Source: Neisseriaceae bacterium
GTDB taxonomy: Bacteria; Pseudomonadota; Gammaproteobacteria; Burkholderiales; UBA11063
Reading direction: 5' to 3'
DNA length: 5,567 nt
Assembly (NCBI GenBank): GCA_947454215.1
Contig: CANGJN010000055.1
Location: 1-5,567 of the forward strand
In this document: one piece after another, positions 1 through 5,256 of the stretch
Numbering within the stretch: position 1 is the first letter of the stretch
How the letters are laid out: every line of letters starts with the position of its first letter
Translations under genes and position numbers: made by a program
Notes under the pieces: generated by a model
Seen by the model: only the letters and a program-made list of their open reading frames with translations
The model's database searches: none
Told to the model about the DNA's origin: nothing

Positions 1-1
1 A

Positions 2-325
2 AATCAAGCAGATTTAGAAACCTATATAAACAATATAAATAACGATCTATGTTCTCAATTTTCATTTTCTTTACAAAATATAACCGGTCTTGTTAATAGC
101 GTTCATAACATTAACGATATAATAAATATGTTACAAACAAATCCAAGTTCTGCAACAATAGCATTACAACAGGCAGCCGTTCAAACACAATTGGCATCAC
201 AAAATGCACTTTCGCAACTTAATATGCTTATGGCTCAACAAAATCAAAAATCCTTGGCCGAACAAAAATATGAAAAACAAACTACTAATGATGTTTATAA
301 TGGATTTAAACGGGCAGGGCTTTAA
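2..325 (+). CDS. trbJ: TrbJ/VirB5-like conjugal transfer protein, C-terminal part
   Basis: The reading frame is open from base 2 with no stop, so the gene starts outside the window and only its last 107 residues are seen. An internal ATG at 128 exists but has no reason to be the real start. The visible part is helical and very rich in Gln, Asn and Ala (for example QQAAVQTQLASQNALSQLN, then MLMAQQNQKSLAEQKYEKQ). This is typical of the C-terminal long helix of TrbJ/VirB5 proteins, which in P-type systems are periplasmic components associated with the pilus and mating contact. Its position directly before trbL, 2 bases away, agrees with the RP4 order trbJ-(trbK)-trbL. The family call rests on composition, C-terminal pattern and context, not on a catalytic motif. 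The signal peptide expected for the family would lie outside the window. Confidence 0.7.
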   Translation, partial: NQADLETYINNINNDLCSQFSFSLQNITGLVNSVHNINDIINMLQTNPSSATIALQQAAVQTQLASQNALSQLNMLMAQQNQKSLAEQKYEKQTTNDVYNGFKRAGL

Positions 326-327
326 AT

Positions 328-1251
328 ATGCAACAAGTTATATGTAATTTATCTTCTGGTGGAGCACTAGATAATATTTTGTTCCAATTTGGTAATGCTG
401 CAAGTAATTGGCAAAATAATGTAGAGCCAATAACTCAAAGAATATTTTTTTGTTTATTTGCTATGGAGTTTATGTGGCAATTAGCAGTAAAAAAAGTATT
501 TGCAGGGGATGTAGAAAAATTATGGGTATATTTTTTTACAAGAATAGTGCTTTGTTATTTTTTTTCTAAATACATAATAAATGTAGAACTATATAAAGAA
601 ATAATTGAGTTCTTTGCCAATTTAGGGAGTAGTATTAGTGGTTATAATATCTCTTTAAATCCAGGATCAAACATGGGCTCAATGGGACCATCTGAGATAA
701 TAAGTCATTTTTCATGTATATCTGATTCTATACATAGAATTGCAGATAATACTGGTACTTTTGACTATATAACATTAAAAATATCTCTAGCAATTATGCA
801 GGTGGTTTTATTAATAGTTTTATCAATAATGGCATTTTACTTAATTAAAATTATTTTACAAGCTTATTTTTTACTTTATGCCGGTTTTATTCTAACTGGA
901 TTTTCTGGAAGTTCCTGGACTAATAATTATTGGATTAATTATATTAATGCAATTGCTGGCATAGCTATAAAGTTTTTATGTGTATGTTTTATATTAGGTA
1001 TTTTATCAAATCAAATGAAAGGGTGGGTTTTAGATATAAACAATGCTGTTGACACTGTCAGTTTAAGTGCTATTGTATTAAAAGTATTAATAAGTTCTAT
1101 AATATTTTCTCTTATTTCTTGGCAAGTACCTGAGTGGGCTTCTTCAATATTGTCTTCAAATGTAAATATGAAATTAGGTACACAAATAACCTCATCAGCA
1201 AACTTGTTATCAGGTACTATAAAAATAAATAATAATAATACAGGCGGATGA
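328..1251 (+). CDS. trbL: TrbL/VirB6-family inner-membrane channel protein
   Basis: A 307-residue polytopic membrane protein. Hydrophobic segments lie at about residues 38-56, 66-85, 150-173, 176-192, 208-226 and 245-265. A polar, Gly/Ser/Asn-rich stretch (about 98-145) sits between the second and third, as in TrbL. The motif GFSGSSW at 191-197 matches the conserved G-F-x-G-S signature after the central membrane pair of TrbL proteins. The N-terminal pattern (amphipathic helix, then FFCLFAMEFMW) also fits the family. TrbL/VirB6 forms part of the inner-membrane translocation pore for the DNA-relaxase substrate. Many TrbL proteins exceed 400 residues because of a long hydrophilic C-terminal tail. 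Here the protein ends about 40 residues after the last membrane segment, in a Thr/Asn-rich tail. It starts 2 bases after the trbJ stop with a weak purine-rich ribosome site (around 310-318), and its stop overlaps the next start (ATGA at 1248). Confidence 0.88.
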   Translation: MQQVICNLSSGGALDNILFQFGNAASNWQNNVEPITQRIFFCLFAMEFMWQLAVKKVFAGDVEKLWVYFFTRIVLCYFFSKYIINVELYKEIIEFFANLGSSISGYNISLNPGSNMGSMGPSEIISHFSCISDSIHRIADNTGTFDYITLKISLAIMQVVLLIVLSIMAFYLIKIILQAYFLLYAGFILTGFSGSSWTNNYWINYINAIAGIAIKFLCVCFILGILSNQMKGWVLDINNAVDTVSLSAIVLKVLISSIIFSLISWQVPEWASSILSSNVNMKLGTQITSSANLLSGTIKINNNNTGG

Positions 1252-2669
1252 AAATGACAAATAAAATTAATGATGCCATAAGGCATTTAGAAAAAGATAT
1301 GTCAGATATTCTTGATATCATTAAGGATAATGTAACTTCAGAAATTATTTTAAATCCAACAAAAATGATTAATGGTGAGTATCAAGGGTATGTTCTAACG
1401 GATAAAAAACAAAGTGGTTTGAAAAATATTTTTAAATATCAAGAAAAATATATAGAAAATGAAACCTTAACTATGAATGATAAAGTTGTGTATAAAATAT
1501 TACGATCCAATGAAAATGATATTTTATACTGGGTTAAAGTTAAAAATGAGATAGATTTACAAAAATTAACTTTGTGTATTAAAAGTTTTATAAAAGATAA
1601 CGTAATATATCAAACAGAAAATATAAAATTGATTGAATTGTGTGAAATTATTAATAGATGGGAAAAGGTTAATTTAAACTATACCATAGAAGATATTTTA
1701 GATTCGATTAATAATTACTTAAAAGTTATTTCCAACTATTCTTTGAAAATAATAACAATATTTTCTCAGGAACAATTAAATAACTTTTCATTTATTCCTA
1801 ATAAAATTATTTATTCTGAACCAGTTAAAATCTCTGCTAATAAAGCTGAAACAATTATGAGTGTTTTGGCAAGTATCACTGGTAAATTTATCCACCCAAA
1901 GAGTCCTTATTTAGAATGCCATATCCCTAAATATGGACATAGATTTACTGGGGTTATTCCTCCAGTAGTACCTTTCCCCTCATTTTGTATTCGAAAACAT
2001 GTTAATAAAATTTTTACTTTGGATGATTTTGTTAAACAAGGTATTCTTGATAATGTCTTTAAAGACACTATTGTAAATTGGATTAAGCGTAAATTTAATA
2101 TTTTGATAACAGGTGGAACTGGTTCAGGTAAAACAACTCTTGCGAATGCTATTTTAAATGAAATAACTACAATATTTCCTGAAACTAGAATGTTAATAAT
2201 AGAGGATGTGCCAGAACTAAAATATAACACTAATTATTCTGTGGGCTTTGTTACTGGTGAGTTTTTCTCAATGAATGAGGCTCTTAGAACTACATTGAGA
2301 TTTAAACCTGATAGAATTATAATGGGTGAGATCAGAGGTGGTGAGGCATATACTTTATTAAAAGCATGGAATACAGGTCATCCTGGTGGTGTTGCAACTA
2401 TTCACTCTAATGGTGTTAATGAAGCATTATATAGGTTTGAAAATTGTGTTAATGATCATCCTGATGTAAAGATAAATAAACAAGAAATTGGTTTTACAAT
2501 TAATGGAATTATCTCTATTCAAAATATTACATTCAGGGAACGATTAAATGGAGAACTTGTAAATAGTATTAAGCGAAAAGTAACAGCATTAAGACAAGTA
2601 CTCAATTATGATAGTCAAAATGATATTTATCAGGACATTGTATATGAACAAAATTTATATGAGGAGTAA
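1248..2669 (+). CDS. trbB: TrbB/VirB11-family secretion ATPase with enlarged N-terminal half
   Basis: Hexameric traffic ATPase at the cytoplasmic face of the secretion channel, driving assembly and transfer. Walker A is GGTGSGKTT at residues 289-297. An Asp box RMLIIEDVPEL lies at 314-324. The Walker B region DRIIMGEIRGGEA is at 355-367 with Glu361. The His box GGVATIHSN is at 380-388, preceded by KAWNTGHP, typical of TrbB. The N-terminal domain is recognisable as two separated parts: about 15-45 (including SEIILNPTK) and about 193-262 (HIPKYGHRFTGVIPPVVPFP and IFTLDDFV). Between them lie roughly 145 extra residues that usual TrbB proteins, about 320 residues long, lack. The ATG at 1248 overlaps the trbL stop. 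The ATG at 1254 is equally good and better spaced from AGGCGG at 1242-1247, giving 471 residues. The ATPase assignment is firm; the role of the extra segment is unknown. Confidence 0.96.
   Translation: MKMTNKINDAIRHLEKDMSDILDIIKDNVTSEIILNPTKMINGEYQGYVLTDKKQSGLKNIFKYQEKYIENETLTMNDKVVYKILRSNENDILYWVKVKNEIDLQKLTLCIKSFIKDNVIYQTENIKLIELCEIINRWEKVNLNYTIEDILDSINNYLKVISNYSLKIITIFSQEQLNNFSFIPNKIIYSEPVKISANKAETIMSVLASITGKFIHPKSPYLECHIPKYGHRFTGVIPPVVPFPSFCIRKHVNKIFTLDDFVKQGILDNVFKDTIVNWIKRKFNILITGGTGSGKTTLANAILNEITTIFPETRMLIIEDVPELKYNTNYSVGFVTGEFFSMNEALRTTLRFKPDRIIMGEIRGGEAYTLLKAWNTGHPGGVATIHSNGVNEALYRFENCVNDHPDVKINKQEIGFTINGIISIQNITFRERLNGELVNSIKRKVTALRQVLNYDSQNDIYQDIVYEQNLYEE
2661..2666 (+). promoter_or_regulatory. 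Ribosome binding site GAGGAG deciding the trbN start
   Basis: A strong Shine-Dalgarno GAGGAG lies inside the last codons of trbB. It is only 2 bases from the ATG at 2669 but 5 bases from the in-frame GTG at 2672. Either could be the initiator, and the protein would differ by one residue. The stop of trbB (TAA 2667-2669) overlaps the ATG, so translation is probably coupled. Confidence 0.6.
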
Positions 2670-3115
2670 TGGTGGTTTTAGATAGTTTGATAATGCATTG
2701 TGCACCTAATATAGATATAAAATTAATGGAGTCAATAATATATGTAGAAAGCAAGGGGAATCAATATGCTATTAATGTGAATAAGGGTGATCATTTAACA
2801 AGACAGCCGTATAATTATATTGAGGCAATAGGTTGGGTTAACTATTTAGAAAAAAATAATTATAATTTTGATGTAGGTATTGCACAAATAAATATCAAGA
2901 ATATTCATAAATATGGTTTAAGAGGAATTGATGCCTTAAATCCATGTGTAAATTTAGAGTTGGCAAATATAATTTTAGTTAATGATTATATTTTAGTTAG
3001 GAAAACATTTAAATATAATTTAGTACTTAATACTCTGAGTATTTATAATAGTGGGAATTATATTACTGGATATAAGAATGGTTATATAAAAAAAATTTTA
3101 GCTAGTAATAAATGA
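2669..3115 (+). CDS. trbN: TrbN/VirB1-like lytic transglycosylase
   Basis: A 148-residue protein of the SLT (goose-lysozyme-like) fold that cleaves peptidoglycan glycan strands so the secretion channel can cross the wall. The family hallmarks appear in order. CAPN at 11-14 is the typical start of VirB1/TrbN domains. VESKGNQYAINVN at 26-38 contains the probable catalytic Glu27. FDVGIAQIN at 67-75 is the substrate-groove motif usually written VGLMQIN. YNSGN at 126-130 and NGYIKKI at 137-143 close the domain. There is no clear signal peptide, and the protein consists of little more than the catalytic domain, without the C-terminal extension seen in some relatives. It overlaps trbB by one base and traF by four (ATGA), so it is an integral part of the transfer operon. 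Catalytic assignment is by motif similarity; export route is not evident. Confidence 0.9.
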   Translation: MVVLDSLIMHCAPNIDIKLMESIIYVESKGNQYAINVNKGDHLTRQPYNYIEAIGWVNYLEKNNYNFDVGIAQINIKNIHKYGLRGIDALNPCVNLELANIILVNDYILVRKTFKYNLVLNTLSIYNSGNYITGYKNGYIKKILASNK

Positions 3116-3630
3116 ATTTAAGAAAAAATTATAAATTTTTTTTATATTGTACTAGTTTTATTTTTATATTTATATATATTAACAGCATAGTTTACTTTAA
3201 TCCAAGTAAATCAATGAAAAAAGGGTATTACTTAAAAGTTTTTTATACCTCCTTGAATATAGGTGATAATGTATTAATTTGTATTAAAGATGAGATTCAA
3301 CAAAAAACTATGCATGATTTTGGTTTGCCGTATATTAAAAATCAGTGTAAACAAAATTTCCCATATTTATTAAAAAGAATATTTGCTAAAGAAAATGATG
3401 TTATACAAGTTTCAAAAATGGGTATATGGATTAATGGTAAATTAATCTCGAATACATTAATTTTAAATAATTATAGAAATCATAAACTTTATTCTTTGTT
3501 ACATTTTGGGTTTTATAAATTAAAAAAATCTGAATTTTTAGTGTTAGGAATTACTTCACATTCCTATGATTCAAGATATTTTGGAGTGATTAAAAAGTCA
3601 CAGATATATGGTAAGGTAATTTTATTATAA
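3112..3630 (+). CDS. traF: TraF-like S26 signal peptidase (conjugative pilin maturation)
   Basis: A 172-residue membrane-anchored serine peptidase. One membrane segment (about 9-28) is followed by NPSKSMKKG at 30-38, where Ser34 matches the nucleophile of the S-x-S-M/I-P-x-G motif. LLKRIFAKENDVI at 86-98 holds the probable general-base Lys88, matching the KR-x-x-GxPGD box of signal peptidases. SYDSRYFG at 151-158 is the last conserved box and includes Asp153, the counterpart of the Asp needed by RP4 TraF. In RP4, TraF trims and cyclises the pilin TrbC, so a trbC gene is expected outside the window. The start overlaps the trbN stop (ATGA) with no Shine-Dalgarno, suggesting coupled translation. 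The Pro usually found after Ser-Met is replaced by Lys here. The beginning of the gene is extremely AT-rich (4 G+C in 60 bases at 3121-3180). Confidence 0.9.
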   Translation: MNLRKNYKFFLYCTSFIFIFIYINSIVYFNPSKSMKKGYYLKVFYTSLNIGDNVLICIKDEIQQKTMHDFGLPYIKNQCKQNFPYLLKRIFAKENDVIQVSKMGIWINGKLISNTLILNNYRNHKLYSLLHFGFYKLKKSEFLVLGITSHSYDSRYFGVIKKSQIYGKVILL

Positions 3631-3634
3631 TTTT

Positions 3635-3641
3635 AAAGGAG
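3635..3641 (+). promoter_or_regulatory. Strong ribosome binding site for ssb
   Basis: AAAGGAG lies 5 bases before the ATG at 3647. It is the best Shine-Dalgarno of the operon; the other genes mostly rely on overlapping stops and starts. This suggests that SSB is translated independently and probably more abundantly than its neighbours. No separate promoter is evident in the 16-base gap after traF. Confidence 0.75.
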
Positions 3642-3646
3642 ATAAT

Positions 3647-4027
3647 ATGAAAAGAATTACATTAACAGGTAACTTAGGGAAAGATCCTGAGTTAAAATTA
3701 GATAGTTCAGGATTACATTTTGCTACTTTTTCAGTGGCTGTCAATGTAGGGAACAAACAAAAACCTAAAATTGATTGGGTTGATGTTAGTTGTAATGGTA
3801 AGTTAGCTGAAATTGTTTGCACCTATGCTAAGAAAGGAGTTAAGGTGTTGGTTGAAGGTTATCCATATACTAATGCGTATATAAATAAAGACAATATCCC
3901 TGTTGCTACTATTAAAGTTTTTGCTAATATAGTAGAGATATTGAATAAGATTGAAAATAATCTAGATGATGAAATCCCTCCATCTAATAACTTTAACGAA
4001 TTAGTCATAGATGAAAATTGTTTTTAA
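3647..4027 (+). CDS. ssb: Single-stranded DNA-binding protein (short plasmid type)
   Basis: A 126-residue OB-fold SSB. The opening MKRITLTGNLGKDPELK, then FATFSVAVN at 25-33, WVDVSCNGKLAEIVCTYAKKGVKVLVEG at 44-71 and the strand at 85-97 follow the bacterial SSB pattern (start, GNLGxDPE, F-x-VA, W-x-x-V, KG-x-x-V-x-VEG). It would coat single-stranded plasmid DNA during replication or after conjugal entry. It is short: after the OB fold there is only about 28 residues of tail instead of a long Gly/Gln linker. The end, IDENCF, only loosely resembles the acidic DDDIPF tip that recruits partner proteins. A closer match, LDDEIPP at 106-112, lies internally. An ssb behind the transfer genes is common on conjugative elements. 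The strong ribosome site at 3635-3641 supports this start. Confidence 0.93.
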   Translation: MKRITLTGNLGKDPELKLDSSGLHFATFSVAVNVGNKQKPKIDWVDVSCNGKLAEIVCTYAKKGVKVLVEGYPYTNAYINKDNIPVATIKVFANIVEILNKIENNLDDEIPPSNNFNELVIDENCF

Positions 4028-4046
4028 TTTAATGAAAGACTAGGAA

Positions 4047-4382
4047 ATGACTCAAAAACATTATACTAAGAATATAATTAATACGATTGTTTCACAATTA
4101 GGTGGTGAACTTTTTATAACTTTAACTGGTGCAAATTTATTATATATGGTAGATAATAAAATGTGTCCCGTACTTATATGTGTTTTATCTAATGAATATA
4201 AAGTAAAAAAGAATATAGATATAGTTACAATTACTTATAATATTGGTATGGATTTATATGATTATGCCTTTATTAACAGTAAGAAGATAGGTAAGGATAT
4301 TGTTGTTAAAAGGATAAAGGATGTATATGCAGATGATTTAATACCATTATTTGAACAGGAAACAGGTTTATTTTGTTGGTAG
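4047..4382 (+). CDS. Small conserved mobile-element protein of unknown function
   Basis: A 111-residue soluble protein without signal peptide or membrane segment. I recognise the overall pattern of a short conserved family seen in phages and plasmids, without known function. It has an N-terminal helix ending in QLGG (17-20), then F-x-x-x-TGAN (23-30), a beta-rich middle with DLYDYAF (69-75), and a C-terminal VYADDLIPLFEQETGL (93-108). In the relatives I recall, the matching blocks are QLGG-x-x-F-x-x-MTGAK, DTYDVEF and VYAD-L...TGL, so the resemblance spans the whole length. It follows ssb by 19 bases and is the last gene of the operon. Its ribosome site is weak (GAAAGA at 4034-4039; the AGGA at 4042-4045 is too close). 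Whether it works with SSB or DNA is a guess from position. The reading frame is well supported; the family link is from memory. Confidence 0.75.
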   Translation: MTQKHYTKNIINTIVSQLGGELFITLTGANLLYMVDNKMCPVLICVLSNEYKVKKNIDIVTITYNIGMDLYDYAFINSKKIGKDIVVKRIKDVYADDLIPLFEQETGLFCW

Positions 4383-4459
4383 ATATTTAACCAAAATTGT
4401 TATTACTCAACAGTGTATTAATATGTTTATTGAAAGAAAGTACTAAGTAATTAATAGCA

Positions 4460-4475
4460 GACTTTACAAAAAGTC
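4460..4475 (+). other. Small hairpin GACTTT-ACAA-AAAGTC
   Basis: A perfect 6-base-pair stem with a 4-base loop, ending one base before the CRISPR-like unit. On the plus strand it is followed by AGTTTT, so it might be a weak terminator for the operon, but the stem has few G-C pairs and the T run is short. It could instead be a structural element of an RNA containing the adjacent repeat unit. Confidence 0.35.
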
Positions 4476-4476
4476 A

Positions 4477-4505
4477 GTTTTCCCCATGTACGTGGGGGTG
4501 TTCTA
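4477..4505 (+). repeat. Solitary type I-E-like CRISPR repeat unit (candidate RNA anti-CRISPR)
   Basis: A 29-base unit beginning GTTTTCCCC and ending GGGGGTGTTCTA, with 15 G+C in 29 bases inside DNA that is otherwise about 75-80% A+T. It contains the hairpin CCCCATGTACGTGGGG (4482-4497): four C-G pairs, one A-T, one T-G wobble and a GTAC loop. The segment lengths (9 bases ending in CCCC, 8-base core, GGGG, 8-base 3' part) equal those of the E. coli type I-E repeat, and the GTTTTCCCC...GGGGGTGTT pattern is common among I-E repeats. No copy is found one repeat-plus-spacer (about 61 bases) up- or downstream, and no cas gene is in the window, so it is not an array. Solitary repeat units on mobile elements are known to act as Racr RNA anti-CRISPRs. 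Activity here is inferred. The plus strand matches the crRNA orientation. Confidence 0.7.
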
Positions 4506-4527
4506 GATTCACTTGGAATTTTCTTAA

Positions 4528-4536
4528 ATTATAACA
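4528..4536 (-). promoter_or_regulatory. Possible extended -10 promoter reading toward the CRISPR-like unit
   Basis: On the minus strand the sequence is TGTTATAAT, a perfect extended -10 element (TGnTATAAT). No convincing -35 lies at the usual distance. A transcript would start near 4521 and run antisense across the repeat unit and the small hairpin beside it, toward the 3' end of the transfer operon. AT-rich DNA often yields chance -10 matches, though the full extended form is less common. Confidence 0.35.
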
Positions 4537-4602
4537 TTTATTGCCTATTGTAATTAATTACTGCTGAGTAATAACGAAATTTTATATATTTAAGATTGCT
4601 AA

Positions 4603-5145
4603 TTAGTTAGATTTATTCAAACTAACCAAACCTTTAAGATATTTCAATTCATCTGACCATATTGAATCATTAAAGGCTAAAGTAAATGCCCAAAAATTAG
4701 CGGATGATTCATCTATTTTTTGAGTTTGTTTGAGAATAGCAACCCCACAGAATTCTCCTTCAAAATTATCAATAGGAACATATGCGGCTGACATAAATGA
4801 ATTTGAAACCTCTATTGAGTTTGAAGGAAGATTTTGTTCTGGTGCTATCAGAGTTACGTTATCTGAGTTAACCATATTATGATACCAATTTGTAGCATTT
4901 GCATCTCTGCTTTGTAAACTATCAAAGCAGGAAGCAGAAACTTGTGCCATAATAACCTGATGGTATGAGTAACCTCTAGTTATACTGGAGTCATCTTGAG
5001 AAATAATAGGAATTAAATATTTTAAAGTAGGTTCAACTAGAGATATTACTTGAGAATTTACAATATTTTTATCATATGAAGATGCATTGGCTGAATTAGA
5101 TATCACAGACACCATAATGGTTAAAGGTAATAAAAATTTTTTCAT
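4603..5145 (-). CDS. Hypothetical exported protein
   Basis: A 180-residue protein I do not recognise. It begins with a clear Sec signal peptide: MKK, a hydrophobic stretch (about 4-16) and an A-N-A site at 19-21 before SSYDKN. The mature protein of about 159 residues is therefore expected in the periplasm or outside the cell. It has two cysteines (Cys73 and Cys133) that could form a disulfide and no lipobox. The mature N-terminal part looks helical (about 28-50). The rest mixes beta-like stretches (AAYVPIDNF at 120-128, FCGVAILKQ at 132-140) and Trp/Phe-rich segments (FWAFTLAFND at 151-160). It starts with AAGGA 4-5 bases before the ATG. It converges on the transfer operon and is less AT-rich (two 60-base samples gave 28% and 37% G+C), suggesting separately acquired cargo. 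No enzyme motif is visible. Confidence 0.8.
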   Translation of the reverse strand: MKKFLLPLTIMVSVISNSANASSYDKNIVNSQVISLVEPTLKYLIPIISQDDSSITRGYSYHQVIMAQVSASCFDSLQSRDANATNWYHNMVNSDNVTLIAPEQNLPSNSIEVSNSFMSAAYVPIDNFEGEFCGVAILKQTQKIDESSANFWAFTLAFNDSIWSDELKYLKGLVSLNKSN

Positions 5146-5197
5146 AATTTCCTTTCTTTAAAGTTTAATATTTAATTTTTAAAGGATTAAATTAACC

Positions 5198-5218
5198 TTT
5201 TAAATTTCAAATTTAAAA
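5198..5218. promoter_or_regulatory. Perfect palindrome, possible operator of the exported-protein gene
   Basis: Arms TTTTAAATTT (5198-5207) and AAATTTAAAA (5209-5218) are exact reverse complements around a single C. The palindrome lies 53-73 bases before the minus-strand start codon, at or just after the predicted transcription start, a usual place for a repressor site. All arm bases are A or T, and in DNA this AT-rich such a palindrome can arise by chance, so the regulatory role is only suggested. Confidence 0.3.
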
Positions 5219-5226
5219 TAGACGAT

Positions 5227-5256
5227 TTTATACCCAAGTTCACAACTTTTAGTAAA
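5227..5256 (-). promoter_or_regulatory. Candidate promoter of the exported-protein gene
   Basis: Reading the minus strand, TTTACT (5256-5251) resembles a -35 box, and 18 bases later TATAAA (5232-5227) resembles a -10 box. Transcription would start near 5220, leaving a leader of about 75 bases before the ATG at 5145. A second -10-like TATAAT lies farther upstream (5272-5267) with a poor -35. The location fits the only gene here, but box matches alone are weak evidence in such AT-rich DNA. Confidence 0.4.

Larger units (their letters stand above)
4399..4575. repeat. Inverted repeat pair framing the solitary CRISPR-like repeat
   Basis: The left arm GTTATTACTCAACAG (4399-4413) matches the reverse complement of the right arm CTGCTGAGTAATAAC (4561-4575) at 14 of 15 positions. 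The similarity continues weakly on both sides (AAATT outside, ATTAAT inside, with small gaps). The centre of the pair, about 4487, nearly coincides with the centre of the GC-rich hairpin at 4482-4497. An 8-base direct repeat ATATTTAA flanks the structure at 4383-4390 and 4586-4593 and would fit a target-site duplication. The arrangement resembles a small non-autonomous (MITE-like) element of about 180-195 bases, but AT-rich DNA yields many chance repeats, and no transposase or second copy is visible here. Confidence 0.45.

Noticed and set aside
1011..1286. Minus-strand 91-residue open frame
   Set aside because: It lies opposite the end of trbL and the start of trbB, which have clear family motifs; it has no ribosome site or recognisable domain and is a shadow frame.
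1907..2230. Minus-strand 107-residue open frame
   Set aside because: It is fully opposite the conserved Walker A and N-domain coding part of trbB; a shadow frame.
3625..3822. Minus-strand 65-residue open frame
   Set aside because: It is opposite the OB-fold part of ssb, which has a strong ribosome site and family motifs; a shadow frame.
4482..4505. GC-rich hairpin as an intrinsic terminator for the operon
   Set aside because: Neither strand has a T run after the stem: the plus strand continues TGTTCTAG and the minus strand continues AAAAC. The surrounding bases fit a CRISPR repeat much better.
4416..4567. A true CRISPR array
   Set aside because: Only one repeat-like unit is present. The positions one repeat-plus-spacer up- and downstream hold unrelated AT-rich sequence, and no cas gene is visible.
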